From Cephalotus follicularis (Eukaryota; Streptophyta; Magnoliopsida; Oxalidales; Cephalotaceae), in the NCBI GenBank assembly GCA_001972305.1, contig BDDD01000364.1, forward strand, positions 267,769-331,768: 64,000 nucleotides of DNA, in the 5' to 3' direction. The notes under the pieces were generated by a model. It saw only the letters and a list, made by a program, of their open reading frames with translations. It was not told the DNA's origin and did not search any database. A program made the position numbers and the translations under genes. This document shows positions 39,517-52,892 of this stretch, piece after piece (the first letter of the stretch is position 1; each line of letters opens with the position of its first letter).

Positions 39517-42500
39517 TCAACCATCATTTCCATGGCAGCATACTTCTGCACAAAGATCGAAGCAACCAAAGCATGCTAAAGCAGTGCACAGCTGCATCAA
39601 GGCAATTGCACACTCATTATTTATTTTGGTACAACACTGGATGCAGGACATACAACAGCAGCGACTCCATATCTTGCCACAACAATTTGAAGCTGCCTTC
39701 ACAAATATTTCGGCAGCTTCCGGCAATTTTGGTTCTTCAAATCCTGGACGTAGATTTTCAGCAGTGGCCTGCAAGTTGCCAAACCCAACACAAAGGTTTT
39801 GCAGAACTACTGTTTTAGGGCCTCTAGAGTCGATCGTCTTCAGGGCATCGCTCTTGTCTGCCTGTTTACAATGATTTTTAAATGACCTTAGTATGGTTAT
39901 ATAAGATTAGAAATTTTTAGAATACGGCCCTTAAATGGTATGGAATGACAAAATTTCAAACGTCTAAAATATTTCAGTAGACTAGAATGAAACAATTCAG
40001 AGAAAAATTCAAGCATTTCAGCAACCTAGGTAAAGGAAAAAGCTATCAATAAGACGAGTAGCACTTTGTGAAATTGATTCAGCACGATCAACATAAATAA
40101 AGCCTCTCAGCTGCCAGATTCAGGTATTTAAGAATTGTAAATTGATTTACTTCTAAGAGTATGGTTCTATTAGGCAGATACCATAATGCAAAGTCGACCG
40201 AACCAACGGTTTGGAACGACAGATTTATATTTATCAGCGTCTACGTATGATATGAATCACTTTGTGATATTAATTCAACTACATCAACATAATATAGCAC
40301 CCCCACACCACACGTAGGAATCTAATAATCATACAAAGTACAAACCTTTGTAGATGACACTCCACAAAATCACAGTGAAAAAAAAATTGAAAGTCAAACT
40401 ACCCTTAGGTAGATAAAATAAAAATATTGCTTGTATTACTGTATATCAATTGATACCTTTTGCACTCCAGCTGATTCTGTGGCTTTCTTTACCCCATCAG
40501 TCTCGAGGAAGATCACACGGGTATACTCAGAGGTTACACCACTCAGTATGCTCATCTTTGCGACCTGTTAATAATGGTGAATTTTCTTTGATACCAGAAT
40601 ATAAAAAATTGACCAGTTATGCAATAAGAAAACTATCCTAAGAGCAAAACAAATAAAATAGCTGCCTATTCCTAACAGCCACATGAATCAGAACTTCTCA
40701 GATAATCAGAAAGAACATGGTATAACAACAAGAGAGATTTCCTAAATCATGTGGTCAACATCATCACATGGAAAATTTACAGGAAATTTTTTTTGAAGGT
40801 TGAAATATTTAATCTGTTCAGAATCCAACATTTGGGCAATCCAGCCCTGTAATTTCCTTAAAGCTTTTGTAGAGAAGTCAACAAACCTTCTCCTCAAGTT
40901 GCTCATTTTCTGAAAACCATGCCTGAGCTGTGAGTAGATCAATCTGTTGCTTTGCAGACACCTGTTCCACGAAACACACAATATGAGGCGCAAAACCATC
41001 ACAATATCTACAAGACCAAGGTGATAATATAGGCAGGGTGAAAACCATAAAGAATCCAATGAGAAAGAATGGAAAGATGAACTAACCAATTTTGGACAGG
41101 TCATCTATAAAAATGTGTCATCGACAATTCAAATATAACACAGCAATGAATATTATGGTCACGCATTAAGAAAATGCAAAATGAAGACATAAATCAACAT
41201 TACCACCATTTCTACACAAGGAATAGCATAATTTACAACAAGAGAAATCAGATAAAAGTAAGCTTCCAAGCACCTTGTCAAGAGGTATATCCTTCGCCTT
41301 TTGTATGTTCAAGTCTATAGCAAGATTATTCAGGTCTCCAAGGACACCTTTAATTTGAAGAGTTTCGGGGAAACTTCCCTTGTATCTTCCAGATATGATC
41401 AACGGACTTTCAGATGAAAGGTCTGGAAAACGGGAAGGGTACAACTATCACAAAATTACAGAGAAACCATAAGAAATCAAGGAAGCGACCAGGAAAGTCA
41501 CGTTGAAGAAATTTATTCAATAGCATAAAATAAAATTTTCAAAATGGTGCAATGATCATTAATATCCCAGGCTGGTCCAGCTATGGATGACAAAAATTAG
41601 ATGAGTTCAACAAATAGATAGACAAACAGAGAAAAAGCACGAGATGAAGACATCAGCATAACATGACCACTGACATGCACAATTCCAACAGCTTAATGAC
41701 CAAAGGGTTAAACTATGTATCCACAGCATCATAAAATATGAATCGCCTATATTTTCAAGTGGTAAGGTTCTTGGTAGTGGAACACTAGTTTCCAGTATAT
41801 AATCAATCATCCATTGAATAATAAAAAATTGTATCCCTCTTTTTTAAGGAAAAAATGAAGAACCTTTACAATTTTTAAGCAGTAAAAGGAACTAAAAGTT
41901 ACCAATATACAAGGTGGAATCTATATAAAGGAATTTATAAATAGAACTCAGTATGAGAGAAAACATAGGAGGCAATCAAAATATAATCCGAGGCTAACAA
42001 AACCTATATGAAAATCATACCTCAACTTCATCAAGATCATCCAATGTGTCAATGGCAATATTGGCAAGAATGGGAGATAAAGCTCTGTCAAAAAAAATTT
42101 CCATGCGAGACTCAATGAAATCTGACCATAAGGAAGAAAACATCATAAAGTATTGTCAATATGTGGAAAACATAAGTTTTGATAATTTCATATACAATCA
42201 TTGGCAATTTTAGTAAAATATATTTGCGAAGTTAAACTACAAAAAGGCCCAAGATATAACGTCTGGACTTTAAGCCTAATTGGTCATGACTCATTGAGTA
42301 TCTCAATCATCATTTAGACATGGCTCTCAAATGGAAGTACAAGAACCAACAACCAGGAGTTACTCCCACCTTGATACAAGTGGACCTTCAAGATTTCAAT
42401 ACTTCAGACAATTAAGTGAAATCCAATGTCTATTAAAAATTAGATTACCGTTATGGTTCAACGACCAATATTTCAGGTCACTCTGAAAGTAGTGACAAAC

Positions 42501-45500
42501 TGGAAATAAGGAAGAAGAAACTTCAGCTTACAACATACAATACAGAACTAACCTACATCATAGGCGGCATCATATTGACCCCTTCCAATTGTTGCAAGCA
42601 TTTGTAGGAAATGATGATTACAGAATAAACCTGGATCATTTCCACATCAAAATTTGATTAGACGGTATGCTATCAAGTGGGGAAAAAAATTGCAACTTAA
42701 AAAAGATTTGTTAGAAACCACCCCGAGCTAAACAAAACTTATGTTCAACAGCAACCTCCCCAAAAAATTTAAACCACATAACTAGCCTAAGGTTTCACAA
42801 AAGAAAACACTTCATTTCAGAATGAATTTCTTGATATCTTGAAGATTAAAAGCAAATTTCATTGAATAGGAGAAGTTCAGTAATTTGTTACTTTAAAAAT
42901 ACCATTTAAAGCAGCATTTGCAGAAATTACCTATCTAAACAAAAACTTATTCCAAAAAGCTCTCTTCCAGAAAAGTTAAACCCCATGACAGCCCAAGGGT
43001 TTTAAAACAAAATTACGTGATAAGAATGAATTTCTTGACATCTAGAAAATTGGAAATAAAATTCATGGAATAGAGGAAGTGTTTTAATTTTGCTACTTTA
43101 AGTCCCTCAGGCGAGTGCTCTTCAATTATGGTTTGGTCAGGGTCCAAATGGACACCAAAATGGTTTGGTCAGGTTCAAATTAGTTGTAAAGATTTATTTT
43201 AATTGTTGGATTAAAAAGCATTTTCCTTATCCAAGTAGATTGTTTAATCGCTTCGTCTGATTGCCTAAATAAATGTCTTATAAAACCAATTCACTACACA
43301 GAAGAAAATTAAAAAAACAATCCTTTTGCAAAGCTTTTGGGGGTGAATCTTTCATAAAAATAAACTTCTGGTTCAGGAGACGCTCAGAAACTACTGTGAG
43401 ACTTTAAAGTTTTTTTTTTTTTTCCTTATTGTCCTCTGTATTTTTTGTTGCTTTTAGTTACCTTCTATCTAGAATTTATATGCTTCGTGATATTTATAAA
43501 AAGCTAACAAAGTCATCAACCTACTACTGTTCACAGCCCTTTGACAGCATTTGTTTCAGCTTTTGATTGCCTTATCAAGGTTTTATCCTATTATGTCACC
43601 TGTAAATACCCTAAAATTTTCAAGTTTGGTCAACCCTAACTGACACAGTAAAGTTGCTCAGATTCCCTAATTCACGACTAACATACTCACATCACTCCAA
43701 AAAAGATTACCTATTCCAAAAGTGTATAAACGCGGACATATGGATGATCCTCCCCTTATTAGTTGACTTTTCATTACATCACAAATTTGCCTCTCATCTT
43801 CAACAGCCCCATCAGTGATAAGAAAGATGATAGGAATTGAACCACGTGCATTTGATAGCATCTCTTTAGCCTAAAACAAAACAATAACTAAATATTGGAT
43901 ACATCACCAACAAATAACAAGTAGAGGATAGGAAGAGCAAACTATAATATGATTAGACCTAGCAAGAGAACACTTCATCGCAGGTGCTTTGAGCTCTCCC
44001 AATTTTCACCCCAGTTAAACAACCAAAAAGACTAAACCCCCTTTCATACCCATCACACTAGAACTGTGCAGCTAGTAAAATTCCTTTTATAAATACATCA
44101 AAATGGACTACCACATTCTCATAAAGGAACCAGAAGTTCTGGTCAGAAATATTCCATGTAAGATAGCATAGAGTGCTTGAGTGCCATAAATGCAGAATTT
44201 CTGATGATATTCAGGACAATCTCTAGTAATTCTCCTAACCCCGAATGGCACATGAGCAGTGATATTGCAGAGATCAATTGAAAAATGGATACCGTAAACT
44301 CATTAAAGCTTTTAACTATTCTCAAATTCCGTAAAGATACATTAGAAGAATGAGCAAAAGTCCTTGAAACTATCAGATTGGAAGCATTTAAGAAAAAGAA
44401 GGAAATTAGAAGCAGAACAATGCTGATTGCCTGATACCATATAATTAACTGCACAATAAAATAATGAAAAAACAGCAGAAAGTTGTGTTCATTGCTTTAT
44501 AACTAAACTATCAGTTTGGACGCATTAAAAGAAGGTAAAAGCAGAACAATCTTTTATGCTGATAATAAACCGAATAATTGCTTTAAAATAGGGAATAATA
44601 TGCATTACATGCTTGGTACCAGTAATGTGACAACTTTCATCTGTTTTATTGACAAGCCACCACCATTATCTCTTTCATATGGGCATAGCCTATGTTTGTT
44701 GTTTAGTGGGGTATGCTAAAAATCATGTACAAAACATAAGGCCAAATATTCTATTGGTTAGACTACAGAAGAGTAGTTCTTCTACAAGTACCAAAAGAAT
44801 GAAAGAAGACCTTGTTTAGGGGAGGCAAAATATCTGTACTGCCTCCTGCAATAAAGTTTATGTTAATCCACTGAATTGCCCTTTCAACTGCATCCTTTGT
44901 AACCAACTCCATTGAAGCCGAAAAAAGATAAGTCTCTCCATTAAAGGCTATAATGCTAAATGAATCTTCTGGGTTTAGCTTATTGAGGGATGCAGATAAT
45001 GCATTCCTTGTATCCTCTAGTGGCTTTCCTTGCATGCTTCCACTTATATCAACAACAAATACTACATCTTTTTTAAAAACCTATCAGATCAAATAAGATG
45101 AGGGTAGGTAAAACAGTGGGGGAGATGAACAAAATAATAAGAGAGGAAAACAATCGGTCAATCATAATGAATAGGTGAAAAGACCAACCTTCTGACTCTG
45201 TTGATTTCCCGGAAAAAGATAAACACAGAACATCTCTCTTTGATCAACATCATGCACTGGTGGAGATTGTAAGAGTACACCACCAAATATATGACTAGAT
45301 GAAACCTAAAAGAACACAATGAGATAGTGAGGTACAAGACATTTCAAAAAAAAAAAAAAGTTCTTTCAACCTCAGATGCCCATACGTCTCCAGCATAATC
45401 AAAGGTGCATTCACATTACAAAGAAAACTTCTTCAGATAAGCAGTAAGATGTGCTATATAAATATACACTGGTAGTAAATATAAATCTATGTCTTACAGC

Positions 45501-47902
45501 ATACGAGAAAGAAAAGTCAGTATTTGACCATTTGAGAACTTCTGATTCATATAAGAAACCCAATTGTCCTACATTGCGTCTTAATTCCTGAAAAATCAAA
45601 AGAACGAGAGTAAATCTTCTTCTAAAATATCATAATTAATAATCCTTGGAAATCCAATCAAAGACTCACCTTCAAAGGATGACTAGTTGTCTTGCACAAA
45701 ATTTCACTTCCAGTACCAGTATTCACATTTACTTGTATCTTTTCTTTCTTGGAAATTTTTTTCACTGCAGGGGTAACATACTCAGGAAAACTAAATGGCA
45801 CACTTATAGAGAACTGACCATCACCATATGATAATTTCTGAGACCAACTAATTTTGATTGAAAGATTTGCACCCCCATCAACCTGGAAGGATACAAAAAA
45901 TTACTTTAGGGCACAAAAAGGTTAAAAATATATTGATTACCAGATATTTCGAAGTACTAAAATAAGAAGAAAAAATGAAGTATACCCGTACTTTACCTGT
46001 GGTATTTTCAAGGTAAATATATTGGGCTTCAAAAAGCCTCCATCTTCAACTTGGGCTGCGTTTTCAATATCCTTATAGTCTTCCATCACTATCAGTTTAG
46101 TACAATATGACTTTTTCATAACTTCTACCTCAACACCTAGAATTGAACCCTGTTAGCCAAATAATACAGTGCTTGAGACACAAAAAAATAACCAAATACA
46201 AAATAAATACACAGGTCACAATTGGTACACCAACAACAACAACAACAAAACATATTTTATGTAGAATCAACACTCTTCACCCAGGGAACAATTCATTTCA
46301 GTTTATAACTTAAGGGATATTAAGTTGGACTTTAGGTTCCATCTGGATGTCAGAATTTATTACAACAGAAAGAAGGAAATTTTTCATTTTAAGGCCATAT
46401 TAGTTTTAAAGATGATCCACTGTTGGCCAAACAATTTCCAATGTCACTATTTAACCCGTACACTATTACTACAATCATGTTTTTGGCCGGATAAGGATTC
46501 TTAACAGTTCTCCAGCACTATGCTCTGAAATACATTGGGACATCATAATTGCTCTTATCTTTATCCAAAACATATGACTAGGAAACTAGGGAACTAGAGA
46601 AGCCACATGTTAGCCTCGTTTGCCTCAAATTCCTTACCGAACTGGTTATGTGTTAATCTGATCGGCTGATCCCTTTTAGTTTCGAACGATGTCAATACTA
46701 AATTACAATCTTTGTAACTTTGAACCTAGTCCTAGTGGGAGATTCAAGTACATTTGAAAAGCAATAAAATGCTAAACTGCAATCTCCATGGAATTTAAAT
46801 GAAAATTGATACTCAAATATGCCACACCATGAAGTGAAAGAATAGAAAAAATGACTTGGGAAAATCTAGGTGTGATACATGTCCAAAATTAGATGAGAAC
46901 TGTTGCAAAAAGGAATATAAATAATTGAAAGAGAAAAAACAACTCCAATTCTTGCTTTTTAAGTTTGTTTCCGTTCAACATATCCTAAGCTTTAAAATTG
47001 CTTCAATACGATTCCATTTATTTCTAAGCTGGTTGTGGAGTCGTGATGCTTACTCTTCACTTTTCTTTTAGGTTTCTCTTTAGCTAAACTACTTAAAGGA
47101 ACCGGGCATAGATGAAGAAGAGAGACAAACAATTACTCCAAGCTGACCATGAGCCAAGTTGGATGGATCCAAACATTTAAGACTTTCTGGTCCAGGCATA
47201 TATATTTTTTTTTAACTTGTAAAAGTGATAAAAAAATAAAAAAGGAAAATCTAGAGATAAAAAAAGTAGAGCTTGATCAGCTTTCAATATATTTTCAAAG
47301 TTTGTATTATTTATTTAAATCCATTGCATATGTAATATGAAAGCAATATCCAAAAATATAAATGAACAAACCTAATCATTAAAATTCCTAATATATGAAA
47401 CCTAAATGAATCATTATTGAAAAAACGAAAACAACCTACTAATTAATAATAAATAAAAAAAAGAAAGAACTAAAGTTTGTGTTCTTGTATTCCATGTAAC
47501 CAAACACACCTGATCAGCCATAGGGACAGCAATGCGGCAATCACAGTTCTTGCTCCCCATAACGCAATGGACCCTCCATGATCCGGTAACCCGAACGAAC
47601 GCGGTATTCAAGTAACAGTCCACGTCCAATTGGATGCCGTTCATCTGAAGCGGAATCAACGCGGGCGGATCAGACTTGCCGTGCACGTACGGCTGGTAAC
47701 TCGGTATGTCTGGGTTGTCCACGATCCCCGGATCCGATATTACCGCGTAAACCATCGGCGATGTCGGAAGGTAATACGACGGCATCGTCCGCTCCATGGG
47801 AGATGGCGGCTTCGGCGGCGCCACGGCTCGGTCTTTCCCCAAGTATACCCGTTTTGAGAGTTTAAGGCCGTCTTCCACGGCTTTGGCGAAATCATCGGCC
47901 AT
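39517..47902 (-). CDS. VIT-vWA domain protein (inter-alpha-trypsin-inhibitor heavy-chain-like)
   Basis: Thirteen exons on the minus strand: 47902-47510, 46149-45997, 45882-45670, 45587-45498, 45305-45189, 45080-44811, 43870-43711, 42630-42553, 42121-42021, 41444-41274, 40961-40887, 40564-40457, 39861-39517. All have GT/AG borders and matching phases and give 757 aa, close to the Arabidopsis At1g19110 protein. Residues about 60-320 form the VIT region. The vWA domain starts near residue 323 with the metal-site motif DISGS (D332, S334, S336), and continues with GGSTD and ITDGAVEDE. The C-terminus is rich in cysteine (CCCMSCIQCC, CFGCFDLCAEVCC) and may be lipid-modified or metal-binding. The biochemical role in plants is not established. 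The start is the ATG of MADDFAKAVEDGL, matching the family. The 5' leader (about 47903-48060) is CT-rich on the coding strand. Confidence 0.93.
46231..46249. repeat. (CAA)n microsatellite in vWA intron 1
   Basis: Short run of CAA units inside the first intron of the vWA gene. Confidence 0.85.
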
Positions 47903-48211
47903 CGCTTAGGGTTTGGTGCTATTCTTTTGAGGGATGAAGAGAGAAAGAGAGTTTTGAGTAGTGGTTTGTTGAGAGACTTAACCTCCCTTACTTTATGGCG
48001 AGTTACCGTATCAGATTTTGAAAAGAGATAGTGAGAGAGAGAGAGAGGGGGGAGATGAGACAATAAGATGACCGTTACGTTGATGTGAACGTCCTAGTCA
48101 TTGTTGTAAGTAAGAAGGAAGTATCAGGTGTGCAATGGACTATCGACCTGCATGGACATTAAAAAATTAAAAAAATTATTGATATAACATTTGATTGATT
48201 TAAAAATGAAT
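47903..48211 (-). promoter_or_regulatory. 5' leader and proximal promoter of the vWA gene
   Basis: Upstream of the ATG at 47902 the coding strand has a CT repeat tract (GAGAGAGAGAG on the plus strand at 48031-48048), common in plant 5' leaders. No convincing TATA box was fixed. A gypsy element begins at 48217, about 310 bp upstream of the start codon, so the native promoter is either very short or displaced. Confidence 0.45.
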
Positions 48212-48216
48212 ATAGA

Positions 48217-51200
48217 TGTTGATGCGGAAATCTCTCCCACAACAGTACCCCACGTGTAGGGGCGTAATTTGTATTTGGGGAATGCGAGAATCTGTCCGAG
48301 GAAGAGGTTTGTGGATCCCTGCACAAGTAATAGAGAACGGACGAAGGTCCAGGAGGTTATTCTCCCGGGGACACTCCGAAGCTCTAGTCAGTTGTTGCAC
48401 AGAGAGTAATGGGTTCTTTGCATGCTGGAAGAAGAGAAAAAATGGCTGACCTTTGTATTGTGTTTCATTCTCCTATTTATAGGGTCCCCTGTGATTGATG
48501 AGCGTCCCATCCGGAGTCGTTGCCCCTAGGGGGGGGCGTCAGAGGTCCTGACATTCCCCTTGGACTCCCCCCCCTTTGGCGTGCGTAGCCGCCTGCCCCA
48601 TTTAATGAATGGGAGGGTTTTGGTGGCTCGTCTGTTCATTTTCTTACATTGATGTGACGATGGGCTATCCCCTCCATTATGGCTGCGCGGACGTGCGACT
48701 TCATACCCTCTGTGGCGTGTCAGGTTAGCCAGAGGGGGCCCTTCTCTTAATTGATGACAAGACCCGTAGGTCAGGTCATCATTCCCGTTGGAGACAGCTG
48801 GCGCATTCCCCTCGGTCCACGTGTCAAGGGGTACAAAACGAATTTTTCCCATATCATATACCCTCCTGGTCCTGCTCCTCTGGTCGTGCCAGAGGAGGGG
48901 GAACATAGTCAAGGGGAAAAGTCTGGTGAGATATTGGGATTGTTCTGTGGGCTCCTCCCAGGCTGGCTCATTGAGCGTGCCTGGGCAGGCCAGGCGAGGG
49001 AGTGGAGATTAGGCCACGGGCTCCTCCCGGGCTGACGCGTTGAGCGTGCCTGGGCAGGCCAGGCGAGGGAGTGGAGATTAGGCCACGGGCTCCTCCCGGG
49101 CTGGCGCGTTGAGCGTGTCTGGGCTGGCCAGGTGAGGGATTGGAGATTAGGCCTAGGCCACGGGCTCCTCCCGGGCTGACGCGTTGAGCGTGCCTGGGCA
49201 GGCGAGGGCCCTGGGTATTTTCGTAACACTGAGGACTTCGAAAGCAGGCTTCAGACTCTGGAAGTATGACAAGTATTTCACCATCGAATCCTCTCGGGGC
49301 TCATATTCCCCGCTGGCCAGACCTACAACTAGCTGGGAGTCGCTAGAGACCTCTATCCTCCGCACCTCCAGGTGACTTGCTATAGTCAGCCCAGCTATAA
49401 GGGCTACCCACTCGGCTTCGTTGTTTGTGGCCTTGAAACCAAATCTCAGGGCATACTCTAACGTCCACCCACTCAGACTCACCAGGAGCACCCCTGCGCC
49501 ACTGCCTGTGAGGCAGGAGGAGCCATCCACAGATAACTTCCAAACCTCCCTCTCGCTTTCGGAGGGGTTCTCCTCCATACACTCCGTGGGTGTATTATCT
49601 CCAACGAAGTCGGCCAAGACCTGGGACTTGATCACTGGTCTGGCCTCGAACTTCACATCATATTCGCCCAGCTCTACCGACCACTTAACCAGTCTGCCCG
49701 AGGTGTCAGGCCTTGCAAGGACTTGTCGGAGCGGCTGGTCGGTCAAAACCTTGATTGGGTGAGCTTGAAAGTACGGCCTCAGCTTCCGGGCCGCGATGAT
49801 CAGTGCATAGGCGAACCTTTCTATCTCCGGGTACCTCCCCTCGGCGTCGTTCAATGCCTTGCTCACGTAATACACCGGCCTCTGAACTTGCTCTTCCTCT
49901 CTGACCAATACGGCGCTCACGGCCCCCGGAGTGGCAGCAAGGTATAGATACAGATCTTCGCCATCTTTAGGCTTCGAGATCAGGGGCGGTGAAGCCAGGT
50001 ACTCCTTCAGCTTGTCGAACGCTGCTTGGCACTCGTCTGACCAAGAAAACCCCTTGGGGTCCCTCAGCACCCTGAAGAACGGGAGACACCTCTCCGCCGA
50101 TTTCGAGACAAACCGACTCAGGGCCGCTATCCTCCCGCTCAGCTTTTGCACATCCCTGATAGTCCGGGGAGGCCTTAGCTCCTGGACTGCCAAGATCTTT
50201 TCCGGTTTGGCCTCTATCCCTCTGTCTGAAACCATGAACCCCAAGAATTTGCCCGAGGAGACCCCAAAAGTACACTTAGAGGGGTTGAGCTTCATTTGGT
50301 ACCTTCTTAGAACCTCGAACGTCTCCCCCAGGTCCTTGATGTGGGGGTTGCCGCTCGGGGTTTTGACTAGCATGTCATCAACATAAACCTCCATGTTCCT
50401 CCCGATCTGGGACTCGAAAATCTTATTGACCAGGCACTGGTAGGTGGCCCCTGCATTCTTCAGACCGAAGGGCATGACCCTGTAACAATACATCCCCCGG
50501 TCGGTGATAAAAGCTGTCTTGTCCTCATCTGGTTCGTGCATAGGGATCTGGTTGTACCCCGAGTAGGCGTCCAAAAAACTTAACACCCCGTAGCCCGAGG
50601 TAGCATCCACCAGTTGGTCTATCTTTGGAAGAGGGAAATGATCCTTGGGGCAGGCTTTGTTAAGGTCCGTGAAATCAATGCACATTCTCCATTTGCCGTT
50701 CACCTTCTTGACCAGGACGGGGTTCGCCAGCCAGTCAGAGTAGTGTAGCTCCCGTACGAATCCCGCTTGTATAAGCTTGCTCACCTCATCGGCTATTGCT
50801 TGCTGGCGCTCAGGAGCAAAATTCCTCTTCTTCTGCCTGGTCGGGGTCCTTGCCGGATCCACACTTAATCTGTGAGTTATTACGCTGGGGTTGATCCCGG
50901 GGACCTCCCCCGCGGACCAGGCGAAGACATCTCTGTTGCCCCGGAGGAATGCTATCAATTCCCCCTGCTCCGCTTCCCCGAGATGTGAGCCAATTTGGAA
51001 GACTCTTTCGGAGTTGCCCACTTCTAGGGGCACTTGGACCACGTCTTCCACGGGACTCGGACGTTCAGGCTCGACGTCCCCCCTGAGCTCCACATTGGTG
51101 ATGAGGAGGATCTTTTCTTTCCCCCTGTCCGCGACTGCTGTCTTGTAACACTGCCTGGCCGCCTGCTGGTCTCCCCTGGCTTCTCCTACCCCAAATCTTG

Positions 51201-51547
51201 TGGGGAACTTCATAAGCAGGTGCCTCGTGGACACTATTGCCTCCATCAGGTTTAGCCCCGGGCGCCCAATTATGGCGTTGTATGGGCTGGGCCTGTCGAC
51301 CACTAAGAAAGTCATTTGTACCTGAGTTTGGCGAGGGGCCGTGCCCGCCACCACTGATAGGTCGATAGCCCCCAGGGGGTTGACCATTATCCGATACCCT
51401 CTGTGGCGTGTCAGGTTAGCCAGAGGGGGCCCTTCTCTTAATTGATGACAAGACCCGTAGGTCAGGTCATCATTCCCGTTGGAGACAGCTGGCGCATTCC
51501 CCTCGGTCCACGTGTCAAGGGGTACAAAACGAATTTTTCCCATATCA
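48217..51547 (-). mobile_element. Incomplete Ty3/gypsy element upstream of the vWA gene
   Basis: Target duplication ATAGA lies at 48212-48216 and 51548-51552. The left LTR is 48217-48856 (640 bp). The right LTR copy is partial (51394-51547) and appears identical to 48703-48856 over 154 bp, so the insertion is recent. The minus-strand pol remains (49153-51393) cover the end of protease, RT (KVNGKWRMCIDFTDLN, YVDDMLVKT), RNase H of the RT-linked type and an additional RNase H-like domain (LSVDGSSCLTGSGAG, ATNNEAEWVALIAGL). The dual RNase H suggests the Tat/Ogre/Retand side of gypsy. Gag is not present. The element has lost a large part and is broken. Confidence 0.88.
48948..49203. repeat. 69-bp GC-rich tandem repeat, about 3.5 copies
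   Basis: Unit contains GGGCTGACGCGTTGAGCGTG, CCTGGGCAGGCCAGGCGAGG and GAGATTAGGCCACGGGCTCC. Copies differ by few bases; one has a short internal duplication. It lies between the pol remains and the left LTR. Frames through it (for example 48909-49229, minus) are repeat artefacts. Confidence 0.92.
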
Positions 51548-51552
51548 ATAGA

Positions 51553-52867
51553 TGATATTCAAGGATTATACGTAAAAAATTATAAGTACACCCATTAAAA
51601 ATTTTAAGAAAAGTGTTTTTCAAGAAAATGAGTATGACCTATTTTGCATGATATTTAAATCTTCATTTTCTATTCAAATAAAATCTAGAATAATTTGATT
51701 GACCCTATATACATATATCAACAAGGTGGTATTCAATTTTAACACGATGACATGTGTTCTAAGTACATCGGTGAGTATTAGTTCATTTTTTTACTTGTCC
51801 TTAATCAAGCTATACAGTAAAAACGTGAAACTTTGGTGTTAAATAAACTCGTTATTTATTTAAATAATATTTAAAATAGGATCGGACCTGTCGGTCAGAC
51901 AGTTTTCGACCGTTTCCAGACCACTGACTCGTTTAATTATTTAAAAAAACAAAAAAAATTGAATATAGTTAGATTTCTTAAATCTAATATATTTGAATTA
52001 GACTGATCAAGTCACTCAAATTTAAAAAAACAAATATTTATTTGTTAATTATTTGACCGATCAAACCGAATTTAGATTCTTCGTCAAATCGTTAAGCGGC
52101 CTGCATTTTAAAATCTTGACGACGAGAACAAACAAACATATGAGATCTTCAAGAAAGAAGTGGCAAGCAACCATTAAAAATAGTTATCGAAATTAGAGTA
52201 GCAGTGGGAATGACAATTCGCACCCAGTAACAATTGATAAGATAATATAAATGGAAGGAAAATGGAAAAAAATTTATTTAGCGTATTAGTTCGGTTTAGG
52301 TTCCGTTTGTTTGGAGTAAAATAATTTATTAAGGGAAATTTTTTCATTAGAAGTTTTTTCTCGAAAAATATTTATTTTCCTGTGTTTGGTGTACAATCCA
52401 GAAAATAATTTTTATTGTTTGGAACACATTCTGAAATTTTTTTTCTTTTCTTAATAAAATCATATTTTTCTCCATTAAAATATAAATACTAAAAAATATA
52501 ATAATATATTTTAATAACTAGAGTAAGAGAGTGAAAAAGAAAAGATAAAGTGTCGAGAGTGTGAGAGTGTGAGAGAAAAGGAAAATAGGAAAATATTTTC
52601 TTTTTTTAAGAATTTTTTATATATATTTTTTATATAATTTTTTTAAACTGAAAAATATTTTCTTTTAATTTATTTTATAAAAATTACTAAATAGTAAAAA
52701 ATAAAAAAAATATTTTTTATACAGTTATTTTATTCTAAACAAACAGAACTTTAGTTTAATTTTTTTAATATTTAAATATGTACGCTTCGTTTTGAACCAA
52801 AATTACAGGAATAAGTGCTGATTAAATTTTCTTTATTTTGACTCTTACATTTCTTAATTATTGTACG
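51553..52867. other. Intergenic AT-rich region with one MITE
   Basis: No gene is seen. A MITE lies at 52300-52749. Toward the right end a 50-bp unit (TTTCTTTATTTTGACTCTTA...) starts to repeat and is completed after 54166. Confidence 0.6.
52300..52749. mobile_element. 450-bp MITE
   Basis: Terminal inverted repeats of about 25 bp: left GTTCCGTTTGTTTGGAGTAA; right complement GTTCTGTTTGTTTAGAATAA. Flanked by TTTAG at 52295-52299 and 52750-52754. AT-rich interior, no coding. Superfamily uncertain (hAT-like or other). Confidence 0.65.
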
Positions 52868-52892
52868 TCAATCGATGTTTCTTTATTTTGAC

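Noticed and set aside
39393-39874. Plus-strand frames of 141 and 96 codons
   Set aside because: Antisense to the last, cysteine-rich exon of the vWA gene; no independent support.
48526-48912. 128-codon minus-strand frame
   Set aside because: Runs across LTR and internal repeat sequence of the gypsy element; similarity to the start of the pol frame is due only to the repeated LTR segment.
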